NCBI RefSeq assembly: GCF_030732865.1
Contig: NZ_JASHKB010000003.1
Span: 62,001 to 126,000, forward strand
Length of the DNA: 64,000 nucleotides
Origin: Roseitalea sp. MMSF_3546
GTDB lineage: Bacteria > Pseudomonadota > Alphaproteobacteria > Rhizobiales > Rhizobiaceae
Reading direction: 5' to 3'
Shown here: positions 1 through 8,273 of the stretch, one piece after another
Numbering within the stretch: the stretch's first letter is position 1
Layout of the letters: each line of letters opens with the position of its first letter
The notes under the pieces: generated by a model
The model's input: the letters and a program-made list of their open reading frames with translations, nothing else
The model's database searches: none
What the model was told of the DNA's origin: nothing
Made by a program: the position numbers and the translations under genes

Positions 1-112
1 CCGCCGCTCGGTGCGCTGAATACCGATGGAATTCGTCCGCCGGCCTTCCTCCTCCCGGGCCGGCGCGACGATGAAGGGGAGCGGCTTCCTCCCGGCCGCA
101 CCTTCTCATGGA

Positions 113-145
113 ACACCTGCCGTCCTCCCCGGCAGGTGTTTTTTT
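113..145 (+). terminator. Rho-independent terminator upstream of trmFO
   Basis: A perfect 10-bp stem (113-122 with 130-139) closes a 7-nt loop and runs into seven T residues (139-145) on the plus strand. It must end a plus-strand transcript that enters from left of the window, and it insulates trmFO from that gene. Nothing else recognisable lies in 1-207. Confidence 0.85.
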
Positions 146-207
146 GTGTCCGACAGGGGCGCGGGAGACGTGTTGCCGGCCTCCGGGCCGTGCGCTAGTT
201 TCGCGCC

Positions 208-1629
208 ATGAGCGATGCTCCCATTCATGTTGTCGGCGGCGGCCTGGCCGGTTCGGAAGCGGCCTGGCAGATCGCGCGCCAGGGCGTACCGGTGGTGCTG
301 CACGAAATGCGCGGGGTTCGCGGCACCCAGGTGCACAAGACCGACGCGCTGGCCGAACTGGTGTGCTCGAATTCGTTTCGCTCCGACGATGCCGAACTGA
401 ACGCGGTGGGCCTTCTGCATGCCGAATTGCGGCTGGCCGGCTCGCTGATCATGGCGAGCGGGGACGCCAACCAGGTGCCGGCCGGCTCGGCGCTGGCCGT
501 CGACCGCGACGGCTTCGCCCGGCAGGTGACCGAGGCCATTGCGGCCCACCCGCTCATCACCGTGGTCCGCGAAGAGGTGACCGGCCTGCCGCCAGCGCAA
601 TGGGGCTCGACGATCATCGCCACCGGTCCGCTGACCGCGCCGGCGCTGGCCGAGGCCATCGCCGCAGAAACCGGCCAGGACGCACTGGCATTCTTCGATG
701 CGATCGCGCCGATCGTTTATGCCGACACGGTCGACACCGACATCGCCTGGTTCCAGTCGCGCTACGACAAGACGGGGCCCGGCGGCACCGGCAAGGATTA
801 CCTGAACTGCCCGATGGACAAGGCGCAGTACGAGGCCTTCATCGACGCGCTGCTCGGCGGCGAGACGACCGATTTCAAGGACTTCGAGGGCACGCCCTAT
901 TTCGACGGCTGCCTGCCGATCGAGGTGATGGCCGCGCGCGGGCGCGAGACGCTGCGCCACGGCCCGATGAAGCCGATGGGACTGACGAACGCGCACAAGC
1001 CCGACGAAAAGCCTTATGCCGTCGTGCAGCTGCGCCAGGACAACGCGCTGGGCACGCTCTACAACATGGTCGGCTTCCAGACCAAGCTGCGCTATGGCGC
1101 GCAAAAGGACATCTTCCGGCGCATACCGGGGCTGGAAAACGCCGAATTCGCCCGGCTGGGCGGGCTGCACCGCAACACCTATCTGAACTCGCCGGTCCTG
1201 CTCGGGCCCGACCTTTCGCTGCGATCGCGGCCCGATATCCGCTTTGCCGGACAGATCACCGGCTGCGAGGGCTATGTGGAATCGGCGGCGATCGGACTTC
1301 TTGCCGGGCGCTTCGCGGCGGCGCAGAAGACGGGCCAGCCGGTCGAACCGCCGCCCCAGACGACGGCCTTCGGCGCGCTGCTGGCGCATATCACGGGCGG
1401 CCATCTGGTCGCCGAGGACGAGCCGGGCAAGCGCTCCTTTCAGCCCATGAACATCAATTTCGGCCTGTTTCCGCCGCCGCCCGAGGGGGCGATGCGCAAG
1501 CCCGACGGCTTTACCGGCCGGTTCCGCGGCAAGGACAAGGCGCTGGCCAAGAAACGCGCGCTGACAGCGCGGGCGCTTGCCGATTGCCGCGCCTGGCTGG
1601 GAACCGGCGCGCTGGAAGCGGCGGAGTAG
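208..1629 (+). CDS. trmFO: tRNA (uracil-54-C5) methyltransferase, folate/FAD-dependent (TrmFO)
   Basis: Predicted to make ribothymidine at position 54 of the tRNA T-loop in the cytoplasm, using methylenetetrahydrofolate as carbon donor and FADH2 as reductant. The N-terminus carries the FAD-binding signature [13 protein letters not shown], and the family blocks [26 protein letters not shown] and [12 protein letters not shown] follow in order. At 473 aa it is full length. The ATG at 208 is used because it places the dinucleotide-binding motif at the extreme N-terminus, as in the family; no strong Shine-Dalgarno is visible. It ends 15 bp from the convergent gene at 1645-2358, with no terminator between them. 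Confidence 0.96.
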   Translation: MSDAPIHVVGGGLAGSEAAWQIARQGVPVVLHEMRGVRGTQVHKTDALAELVCSNSFRSDDAELNAVGLLHAELRLAGSLIMASGDANQVPAGSALAVDRDGFARQVTEAIAAHPLITVVREEVTGLPPAQWGSTIIATGPLTAPALAEAIAAETGQDALAFFDAIAPIVYADTVDTDIAWFQSRYDKTGPGGTGKDYLNCPMDKAQYEAFIDALLGGETTDFKDFEGTPYFDGCLPIEVMAARGRETLRHGPMKPMGLTNAHKPDEKPYAVVQLRQDNALGTLYNMVGFQTKLRYGAQKDIFRRIPGLENAEFARLGGLHRNTYLNSPVLLGPDLSLRSRPDIRFAGQITGCEGYVESAAIGLLAGRFAAAQKTGQPVEPPPQTTAFGALLAHITGGHLVAEDEPGKRSFQPMNINFGLFPPPPEGAMRKPDGFTGRFRGKDKALAKKRALTARALADCRAWLGTGALEAAE

Positions 1630-1644
1630 CCGGTCCGCGGCGCC

Positions 1645-2358
1645 TCATTCGGGTGAAGGACGGGCGGCCTGTGCGCGGTTCGACAGGTGCAGCTTGGCCC
1701 GCATGTCGGCGGCGAAGGCCTGGCCGACCACGTTGCGCAGTTCACGGTCGCGCCCGGTCAGCCGGCGCAGGCGATCCGCATCGATGGCAAAGACGGTCGC
1801 GGCGGTCGCGGCGACGACGGTCGCGGTGGCCGGCGTGCCGGTCAGTGCGGTTACCTCGCCAATGAAGGTCCCGGGCAGGCATTCGCCGATGCGCTTGCCC
1901 CCCGAAATGACGTCGGCGCGCCCCTGTTTGAGGTACAACAGGTTCGCCACCGGCTGGTCCTCGGTCGCCAGCACGCTGCCCGGTTCGACATCGATCCAGT
2001 GGCCGGCGTCGAAGAGCCGGCGGGCCGCGTGCCTTGGCAGGTCGGCGAACTTGCTGGCCAGCAGCGCCTTTTCGTCAGCGGAAAAGCGGACGCGGCGGTC
2101 GAGGATGAAGCGCCGGGTCAGGCCGAGCAGCGAGATCGTTATGAAGAAGCACTGGATCACGGCCGAAGCGAGGTTGAAATCGCGCCACAGGCTCAGCAGC
2201 ATGCAGCAGGCGGCGGCTATGATGACGGTCGGATAGGTGTAGCCGTTGCCGCGCACCGCCCCCAATTGCAGCGCAGCATAGGCGCCGACATGCAGCGCCA
2301 CGCCGAACAGGCCGACCATCTGGTAGACGGCCACGGTTTCGGGGATCCATGGCGTCAC
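1645..2358 (-). CDS. Membrane protein with C-terminal cyclic-nucleotide-binding-like domain
   Basis: About the first 90 residues form roughly three hydrophobic helices resembling the small CBU_0592-type membrane domain. Residues ~105-220 look like a cNMP-binding (Crp-like) beta-roll: LYLKQGRADVISGGKRIGE, then PGTFIGEVTALTG in place of the phosphate-binding cassette, then ATVVAATAATVFAID. No helix-turn-helix follows, so it is probably a membrane-tethered sensor rather than a transcription factor. The cassette lacks the canonical Arg of cAMP-binding sites (TGTPATA follows), so nucleotide binding is uncertain. The GTG at 2358 is preferred over an upstream ATG because GGAGGAG lies just ahead of it. 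It is the last gene of the minus-strand run that starts at yajC. Function unknown. Confidence 0.75.
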   Translation of the reverse strand: MTPWIPETVAVYQMVGLFGVALHVGAYAALQLGAVRGNGYTYPTVIIAAACCMLLSLWRDFNLASAVIQCFFITISLLGLTRRFILDRRVRFSADEKALLASKFADLPRHAARRLFDAGHWIDVEPGSVLATEDQPVANLLYLKQGRADVISGGKRIGECLPGTFIGEVTALTGTPATATVVAATAATVFAIDADRLRRLTGRDRELRNVVGQAFAADMRAKLHLSNRAQAARPSPE

Positions 2359-2468
2359 GGCTCCTCCCTTTGCTGCGATGGCGCGCACCACCATATGGCA
2401 CGCCCTGCCGGCCGCCAAGCATCACGACCGCCGGGCCCGCCGAGCCGGCGTGACGGGCCTTCATATCA

Positions 2469-3308
2469 TCATCGGGAAAGCGCAAAGCGTGTGATGCGCC
2501 ACTGCGCGCGCACCGGCGAGATCGTCACCGGCCGGGTACTTGCGCCGGCCCCTGCGCGTTCGGCCGCATCGAACACCGCGTCGGCGACGCCAAGCACGGA
2601 AAAGGGCGGGCGCAGGGTCCTGTCGACCGATGCAAGGGCGTTCCTGGCCTGGCGCAGATGCTGGCGGCCGAGTGCGACGAAGGCGCTCGTCGCCGTGGCG
2701 GCGGCATCGTCATCGTCGCCGGCGAGCCAATGGCTCGCGTCGAAGCCGGCCGCCGACAGCAGGTCCCCGGGCAGATAGACCTGGCCGCGCGCGCGGTGCA
2801 CCGGCATCTGGCGGATCAGGTTGGCGATGCCGTAGGCGACGCCGGCATGGCCAGCCGGATCGGCGGTGGGGGGCACCGCGCCGCCATTGAGGATCTGGCA
2901 GGCCATCTGGATCAGCGCCGAGCCCGTCTCGCCGAGATAGCCCTCAAGATCGGTGCGCGCGGGCATGGGGTCGTCATAGAGATCGAAGATGCGCGCTTCG
3001 AGCATGTTGTCGAAGGTGGCGGCGGGCAGGTCAAAGCGGTTGATGGTCTTAAGAAGCGGCGCAGCGACCGGGTGGTGACCGGCCTCCTCGGCCCGGTCGC
3101 CGTCGATCACCTCGCGCCACCATTGCAGGCGGATCTCGCCGGGCAGCGGCTCGGAGACAATGTCCCGGATGCGCGCGATCTCGGCGTTGAACAGGAACAG
3201 CGCGGCCAGCGCCTCGCGCTTGTCCTCGGGCGCAAAAAGCACCGAAAGGTAGCGCTCGCGATCGGCCGCGCGCAACTGTCCCAGAAGATTGCCGGAGGTG
3301 TCGCCCAT
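2469..3308 (-). CDS. Squalene/phytoene synthase family protein, NDUFAF6-like
   Basis: 279-aa member of the trans-isoprenyl synthase fold. The N-terminus has YLSVLFAPEDKREALAALF, followed by IRDIVSEPLPGEIRLQWWREV, the pattern of the family branch that includes the mitochondrial complex I assembly factor NDUFAF6 (C8orf38). The Asp-rich DxxxD motifs of true squalene or phytoene synthases are not evident, so a carotenoid or hopanoid role is not supported. It lies downstream of a NDUFAF3-like gene and secDF-yajC on the same strand, a setting that favours a role in respiratory complex biogenesis. The assembly role is inferred from the eukaryotic relative; the family assignment is secure. Confidence 0.85.
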   Translation of the reverse strand: MGDTSGNLLGQLRAADRERYLSVLFAPEDKREALAALFLFNAEIARIRDIVSEPLPGEIRLQWWREVIDGDRAEEAGHHPVAAPLLKTINRFDLPAATFDNMLEARIFDLYDDPMPARTDLEGYLGETGSALIQMACQILNGGAVPPTADPAGHAGVAYGIANLIRQMPVHRARGQVYLPGDLLSAAGFDASHWLAGDDDDAAATATSAFVALGRQHLRQARNALASVDRTLRPPFSVLGVADAVFDAAERAGAGASTRPVTISPVRAQWRITRFALSR

Positions 3309-3417
3309 GGGGGCGATATGGCACTGGCGGGCGAGGTTGGCCAGTGGGGTGGTGCAGAGGGCCTCAGCCGGTTTGTCTTGCTCGATCGGTCGGGCCGTGT
3401 CGGATGTTCAGCGGCTT

Positions 3418-3583
3418 CCTTCTCCCAGCGGGGAGAAGGATACGAGACACATCGAAGCGAAGCTGCGTTGATGTCACAGTTGGATGAGGGGGCGCGATTG
3501 CAGGAAATGCCCCTCACCCAGTTGCGGCTGGTTCGCTTGCGCTCACAAGCCTCACATCCCTCTCCCCGCAAGCGGGGCGAGGG
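3418..3583. repeat. Rhizobial-type intergenic palindromic repeat
   Basis: The gap between the NDUFAF6-like and NDUFAF3-like genes holds a 9-bp hairpin, CCTTCTCCC/GGGAGAAGG (3418-3439), and a longer imperfect one, CCCTCTCCCCGC/GCGGGGCGAGGG (3558-3583). The spacer contains CCCCTCACCCAGTTGC. A similar element lies at 8071-8258. Such CTTCTCCCC-type palindromes are common between genes in Hyphomicrobiales. No coding potential is apparent. Confidence 0.7.
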
Positions 3584-3597
3584 AGGCGGGGCGCACT

Positions 3598-4008
3598 CTA
3601 CCGCGCATCCTCCACCGCGATCAGCGCGGCGGCGACCTGCCGGTCCTCGGCAAGCAGCACGTTGAATGTGCGCACCGCGGCGCCGGTCGCCATCGACTCG
3701 ACCGCAACGCCGTGTCCGTTGAGCGCTTCGCGCAGCGGCCGGGGCAGAACCCGCAGATCCTCGCCGCAGCCGACCAGCAGCAGTTCGATGCCGCCGGACT
3801 GATCGAAGACCGGCGCCAGGCTTGCCTCGTCGATGTCCTCGAAGCGGGCGACGTCCCAGCCGTGAATGCCCGAGGGCAGGACGATCACCGAGCCCCTGTG
3901 CGACATGTCGGCGAAGCGGAAGCCGCCATTGCCATAGGCGTCGATCGGCGCGCGGCCCGGATAGTGCGCGTCGCGGATCTCGATGCCGGCGCGGATGGTG
4001 CGGGCCAC
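3598..4008 (-). CDS. Mth938-like domain protein (NDUFAF3-like)
   Basis: 136-aa protein of the Mth938/DUF498 fold, the family of the mitochondrial complex I assembly factor NDUFAF3. Diagnostic segments are IDAYGNGGFRFADMSHRGS, VLPSGIHGWDV, and the ELLLVGCGEDLRVLP strand-loop-strand. The start is a GTG at 4008, only 7 bp after the secDF stop, so the two are almost certainly co-transcribed. It is soluble, with no signal peptide. The pairing with SecDF-YajC (membrane insertion) and the NDUFAF6-like neighbour suggests a part in building a membrane complex, but no catalytic residues are known for this family. The start codon is less certain than the family. Confidence 0.88.
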   Translation of the reverse strand: MARTIRAGIEIRDAHYPGRAPIDAYGNGGFRFADMSHRGSVIVLPSGIHGWDVARFEDIDEASLAPVFDQSGGIELLLVGCGEDLRVLPRPLREALNGHGVAVESMATGAAVRTFNVLLAEDRQVAAALIAVEDAR

Positions 4009-4015
4009 GGCGCGC

Positions 4016-6595
4016 CTACGCCGTGTCCATGTCGACGGGGGCGGTGTTGGCCGTCGCCGCCTTCTCCTTTTTGGCCTCGTCGTCCCCCTGCGACAGGGCG
4101 CCGGGGCGCAGGCGGAACATGATCAGGATCGGCGCGGCCACGAAGATCGAGGAATAGGTGCCGATCACCACGCCGAAGATCATCGCCGATACGAACGAGC
4201 GCAGCACCTCGCCGCCGAAGACGAACAGCGCCGACAGGGCCAGCAGCGTCGTCACCGAGGTCAATATGGTGCGCGGCAGGGTCTGGTTCATCGACATGTC
4301 GAGCAGTTCGGGAATCGGCATCTTCTTGTATCGTCGCAGATTCTCGCGCACGCGGTCATAGACGACCACCGTGTCGTTGAGCGAATAGCCGACAATGGTC
4401 AGGATCGCGGCGATACTGGACAGGTTGAACTCGAGCCCGGTGATCACGAACATGCCGATCGTCAGCAGCACGTCATGGGTGGTGGCGATGATCGCGCCGA
4501 GCGCGAACTGCCACTCAAAGCGCAGCCAGATATAGACCAGAATCGCGGCCAGCGCGGCGAGCACCGCGATGGTGCCGGCGGTCGCCAGTTCGCCCGACAC
4601 CGTCGGCCCCACCACCTCGACGCGGCGTATGTCGTAATCCTCCTCGAGCGCGGCGCGCACCTTGGTGACGGCGCTCTGCTCGGCGGTATCGCCGCCATCC
4701 TGGCTTTCGATGCGGATCAGGACATCGCGTTCCGAGCCAAAGCCCTGCACCTGCACGTCGCCAAGATTGAGCCCCGACAGCGCCGTGCGGATCTCGCCGA
4801 TATCGGCGGTGTCGGCCTGCGACTGCACCTCGATCAGCGAGCCGCCCTTGAAATCGATGCCAAGGTTCATGTTGACCGTGGCGAACAGCGCCATGGAGGC
4901 GACGACGACCGCCGCCGAAGCGGTGAAGGTGTAGCGGCGCAGCCACATGAACCTGATCTTGGTGTCCGGGCGCAAATGCCTGCCAAGGCCGAGCGGCAAT
5001 TCCTTGGGCTTGCGGCGCTTGAGCCAGAACGCCATCATCCAGCGCGTCAGGATGAAGGCGGTGAACACCGTCGTCACGATGCCGATGGCGAGCGTGACGG
5101 CGAAGCCGCGGATCGGCCCCGAGCCGAGATAGAACAGGATCACCGCGGCGATCAGCGTGGTCACATTGGCATCGACAATGGTCGTGAAGGCGCGCTGGAA
5201 GCCGGCGTCGATCGCCTGGATCAGACTTCGCCCGCCAAGGCGCTCCTCGCGGATGCGCTCGAAGATCAGCACGTTGGAATCGACCGCCATGCCCACCGTG
5301 AGCACGATGCCGGCAATGCCCGGCAAGGTCAGCGTGGCGCCGAGCCCGGACAGCGCGCCCAGGACCAGCGTGATGTTGATCAAGAGCGCCAGATTGGCGA
5401 TCACGCCCAGGAAACCATAGGCAACGAACATGAAGCCGACGACGAGAAACGCGCCGATCAGCCCGGCGATCTCGCCGGCGGCGACGGAGTCGGCGCCAAG
5501 GCTGGGGCCGACCGTGCGCTCCTCGACGAAGGTCGGCTTGAGCGGCAGCGCGCCGGCGCGCAGCAGGATCGCCAGATCGTTGGCGCCCTCGATGGTGAAG
5601 TTGCCTGAGATCTGGCCCGAACCGCCCAGGATCGGCTCGCGGATCACAGGCGCCGAGATCACCTGATCGTCAAGGACGATGGCAAAGGGCCGGCCGACAT
5701 TCTCCTGGGTGGCGCGGCCGAAGCGCTGGGCGCCGGTGCCGTCGAAACGGAAGGTGACGATCGGTTCGTTGGTGCGCTGGTCGAAGCCGGCCTGGGCGTC
5801 CTCCAGGTTCTCGCCGGTGACGATTTCGCGGGTTTCCAGCAGATAGGGAATTGGCGGATCGTCGGTCGAATAGAGCACCTCGGTGCCGACCGGCGGACGG
5901 CCGTCGAGCGCTTCTTCGACCGGGGTCGTCGCGTCGACCATCTGGAAGGTCAGGCGTGCGGTGGTGCCGATCAGGTCCTTGAGGCGCTGCGGGTCGTCGA
6001 GCCCGGGCACCTGCACGATGATGCGATCGGTGCCCTGGCGCTGGATGATCGGTTCCGTGGTGCCCAGTTCGTCGATGCGGCCGCGAATGACCTCGACGGT
6101 CTGGCTGACCGCGCTCGCCATGCGGTAGTCGAGGCCCTGGTCGGTGATGGTCAGTTCGAACCGGCCGTCGGCGCCCTCGTCGAGCGTGACCTCGCGGATC
6201 GTGCCGCCGGTCAGAACGCCGGTCGAGACCGGCGCGAGCAGGTCGGCCAGCGCTTCGCGCGCGGCCTCCGCCTCGCCGGGATCGCGCAGCCGGAAGCTGA
6301 CCCGCTGACCCTGGCCGGACAGCCCTGTATAGCCGATGCCCTCGGCGCGCAAGAGCCGCCGCACCTCGTCGCCGACGCTCTCCAGGCGCTGGGCGACCAG
6401 ATCCTCGCGGTCGAGCATGAGCTGCAGGTGCACCCCGCCCTGAAGGTCGAGCCCGAGCGCCAGCGTGTCGTTGGGAATGACCTCGGGCAGGCTGTCGCGC
6501 ACCGACTGCGGATAAAGGTTGGGCAGCGCGAAGGCGATCCCGACCGCTACGGTCAGCCAGATCAGGGCCGTCTTCCAGGGGGCGAAATAGAGCAT
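4016..6595 (-). CDS. secDF: Protein translocase subunit SecDF (fused SecD-SecF)
   Basis: 859-aa fusion of SecD and SecF, the RND-type proton-driven accessory of the SecYEG channel that pulls exported proteins across the inner membrane and helps insertion with YidC. An N-terminal TM helix (FAPWKTALIWLTVAVGIAF) is followed by the SecD signature LGLDLQGGVHL and a large periplasmic domain (P1). Next come about five TM helices with VGMAVDSNVLIFERIREE. The SecF half starts near residue 555 with MNLGIDFKGGSLIEV, then TM helices containing GYSLNDTVVVYDRVREN. Both halves look intact. The gene sits 100 bp after yajC and 7 bp before the Mth938-like gene. Confidence 0.97.
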   Translation of the reverse strand: MLYFAPWKTALIWLTVAVGIAFALPNLYPQSVRDSLPEVIPNDTLALGLDLQGGVHLQLMLDREDLVAQRLESVGDEVRRLLRAEGIGYTGLSGQGQRVSFRLRDPGEAEAAREALADLLAPVSTGVLTGGTIREVTLDEGADGRFELTITDQGLDYRMASAVSQTVEVIRGRIDELGTTEPIIQRQGTDRIIVQVPGLDDPQRLKDLIGTTARLTFQMVDATTPVEEALDGRPPVGTEVLYSTDDPPIPYLLETREIVTGENLEDAQAGFDQRTNEPIVTFRFDGTGAQRFGRATQENVGRPFAIVLDDQVISAPVIREPILGGSGQISGNFTIEGANDLAILLRAGALPLKPTFVEERTVGPSLGADSVAAGEIAGLIGAFLVVGFMFVAYGFLGVIANLALLINITLVLGALSGLGATLTLPGIAGIVLTVGMAVDSNVLIFERIREERLGGRSLIQAIDAGFQRAFTTIVDANVTTLIAAVILFYLGSGPIRGFAVTLAIGIVTTVFTAFILTRWMMAFWLKRRKPKELPLGLGRHLRPDTKIRFMWLRRYTFTASAAVVVASMALFATVNMNLGIDFKGGSLIEVQSQADTADIGEIRTALSGLNLGDVQVQGFGSERDVLIRIESQDGGDTAEQSAVTKVRAALEEDYDIRRVEVVGPTVSGELATAGTIAVLAALAAILVYIWLRFEWQFALGAIIATTHDVLLTIGMFVITGLEFNLSSIAAILTIVGYSLNDTVVVYDRVRENLRRYKKMPIPELLDMSMNQTLPRTILTSVTTLLALSALFVFGGEVLRSFVSAMIFGVVIGTYSSIFVAAPILIMFRLRPGALSQGDDEAKKEKAATANTAPVDMDTA

Positions 6596-6695
6596 GTCAG
6601 GTCACGTCCGCAATCGGTCAGGCGCGGGCCGGCCGGCACCGCGCGTTTAACATAGCGCGCCATTGTGGCAATCGGCGCGCTATCGAAGTCCGGTC

Positions 6696-7043
6696 CTACG
6701 CCTTCTTGGCGTCGTTGGCCGCGACCGGTTCGCCCTTCACGCGCACATCGGCGACCATGGAGCGCACGACGCGCACCTTGGTGCCCTGGGCGATCTCCAC
6801 TTCCAGTTCGTTGTCCTCGAACACCTTGGTGACCTTGCCGACCACGCCGCCACCGGTGACGATGGTGTCGTTGCGGCGGATCGCACCGAGCATTTCCTCG
6901 CGCTTCTTCATCTGCTGGCGCTGCGGGCGGATGATCAGAAAGTACATGATCACGAAGATCAGGATGAAGGGCAGCAGACTCATGATGAGAGACGGACCGC
7001 CCGCGGCGCCACCCGCTTGAGCAAACGCCGGTGTCACAAACAT
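6696..7043 (-). CDS. yajC: Preprotein translocase subunit YajC
   Basis: 115-aa membrane protein that associates with SecDF. It has one TM helix (SLLPFILIFVIMYFLIIRP) followed by the family motif RPQRQQMKKREEML and a short cytoplasmic beta domain with NDTIVTGGGVVGKV. The ATG at 7043 is chosen because AAGGAG stands 6 nt before it; the upstream TTG lacks such spacing. First gene of the yajC-secDF-Mth938 operon, with a good promoter at 7097-7124. Confidence 0.96.
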   Translation of the reverse strand: MFVTPAFAQAGGAAGGPSLIMSLLPFILIFVIMYFLIIRPQRQQMKKREEMLGAIRRNDTIVTGGGVVGKVTKVFEDNELEVEIAQGTKVRVVRSMVADVRVKGEPVAANDAKKA

Positions 7044-7096
7044 GCACAACTCCTTGAGAACCGATATCCCGGAAGGGGACCTTGAAATTTGCGGCG

Positions 7097-7124
7097 AATA
7101 TAGTCAGGCAAAGCGCCGATGCAA
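7097..7124 (-). promoter_or_regulatory. Putative sigma-70 promoter of yajC-secDF
   Basis: On the minus strand TTGCAT (7124-7119), a 16-bp spacer and TATATT (7102-7097) precede the AAGGAG and ATG of yajC, giving a leader of about 45 nt. It fits the housekeeping consensus well; no operator is recognised. Confidence 0.5.
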
Positions 7125-7182
7125 CCAAAGAAGGGTCGGCCGGCGCCATCGCGCGCGCCGATCCTACGCAGGGGCCGAGCCG

Positions 7183-8070
7183 ATGGCGACCGAAGACGCT
7201 GGCGCGCTGGCAGCGCTGAACGCAAAGCTCGACCGGCTGATCGCGGCGATGGACCGGCTGGCACCGCCGCCCGCGCCACTGCCCGATTTCGATGCGGCCG
7301 AGTGCTTTTTGTGGAATGCGGAGGCGGGCGCGCTCGTTGCCGTCGCCCGGATCAACCGCATCGAGATCGGACTCATCCGCGGTGTCGACCGGGTGCGCGA
7401 CATCCTGATCGACAACACCACGCGCTTTGCGGCGGGCCTTCCGGCCAACAACGTGCTGCTGTGGGGTGCGCGGGGGATGGGCAAATCCTCGCTCGTCAAG
7501 GCGGCCCATGGCGCGGTCAACGCACAGGCGTCGAACGGGCGCGGGCCGCTCAAGCTGATCGAGATCCACCGCGAGGACATCGACGCCCTGCCCCGGCTGC
7601 TCGGGATCGTGCGCGATGCGCCGTACCGGTTCATCGTGTTCTGCGACGATCTGTCCTTCGACCAGGACGATACGTCATACAAGTCGCTGAAGGCGGCCCT
7701 TGACGGCGGTGTCGAGGGTCGGCCCGAAAACGTGATCTTCTATGCGACCTCGAACCGGCGGCATCTTCTGCCACGCGACATGATCGAAAACGAGCGTTCG
7801 ACGGCGATCAACCCGTCAGAGGCGGTCGAGGAGAAGGTGTCGCTGTCGGACCGGTTCGGCCTGTGGCTGGGTTTCCACAAATGCAGCCAGGACGATTACC
7901 TGGCGATGGTGGACGGCTATGTCGCCCATTACGGGCTCGACGTCGAGCCCGAGCAACTGCGCCGCGACGCGCTTGAATGGGCAACGACGCGCGGCGGCCG
8001 CTCCGGGCGCGTCGCCTGGCAGTTCATCACCGATCTGGCCGGTCGCCTGGGCAAGCGGCTGGAGGGGTAG
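7183..8070 (+). CDS. DUF815 family AAA-type ATP-binding protein
   Basis: 295-aa P-loop ATPase. Walker A is WGARGMGKSSLVKA and Walker B is FIVFCDDLSFD; the arginine-rich YATSNRRHLLPRDM and the C-terminal GRSGRVAWQF helix are characteristic of DUF815. A short N-terminal coiled segment (LAALNAKLDRLIAAMDRL) may mediate contacts. The ATG at 7183 is favoured because upstream codons overlap the divergent yajC promoter; AGGGG lies 8 nt before. The molecular role of the family is not established. Its place beside yajC-secDF is a common Hyphomicrobiales arrangement. Confidence 0.9.
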   Translation: MATEDAGALAALNAKLDRLIAAMDRLAPPPAPLPDFDAAECFLWNAEAGALVAVARINRIEIGLIRGVDRVRDILIDNTTRFAAGLPANNVLLWGARGMGKSSLVKAAHGAVNAQASNGRGPLKLIEIHREDIDALPRLLGIVRDAPYRFIVFCDDLSFDQDDTSYKSLKAALDGGVEGRPENVIFYATSNRRHLLPRDMIENERSTAINPSEAVEEKVSLSDRFGLWLGFHKCSQDDYLAMVDGYVAHYGLDVEPEQLRRDALEWATTRGGRSGRVAWQFITDLAGRLGKRLEG

Positions 8071-8258
8071 CCCTTCTCCCCGTGTGCGGGGAGAAGGGTT
8101 TGCGATTGCCTCCCACTTGAGGGGAGGCGCGCGAGACCGAGCCTGCGACGGTCGCGCGGGTGGGGGTACCGAAGAGGCGCATCGGCCACTCCATTACCCC
8201 CACCCGGCTCTGTCTCGTTTGCACTCGCCAGTGGCCGACCTCCCCTCAAGGGGGAGGT
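8071..8258. repeat. Nested palindromic intergenic repeat, possibly terminator for DUF815
   Basis: A perfect 12-bp hairpin with a 4-nt loop, CCCTTCTCCCCG/CGGGGAGAAGGG (8071-8098), starts immediately after the DUF815 stop codon. GCCTCCC/GGGAGGC (8108-8128), then GGGTGGGGGT paired with ACCCCCACCC, and ACCTCCCC/GGGGAGGT (8238-8258) follow, so the whole is a nested inverted repeat of the same class as 3418-3583. It fills the gap between two convergent genes and may serve as a bidirectional terminator, though the T-tracts are poor. Confidence 0.7.
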
Positions 8259-8273
8259 GAGCCAAGGTGCAGA

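Noticed and set aside
2469-3308. Hopanoid or carotenoid pathway gene
   Set aside because: Although it belongs to the squalene/phytoene synthase fold, the Asp-rich catalytic motifs are not evident and no hpn or crt genes are nearby.
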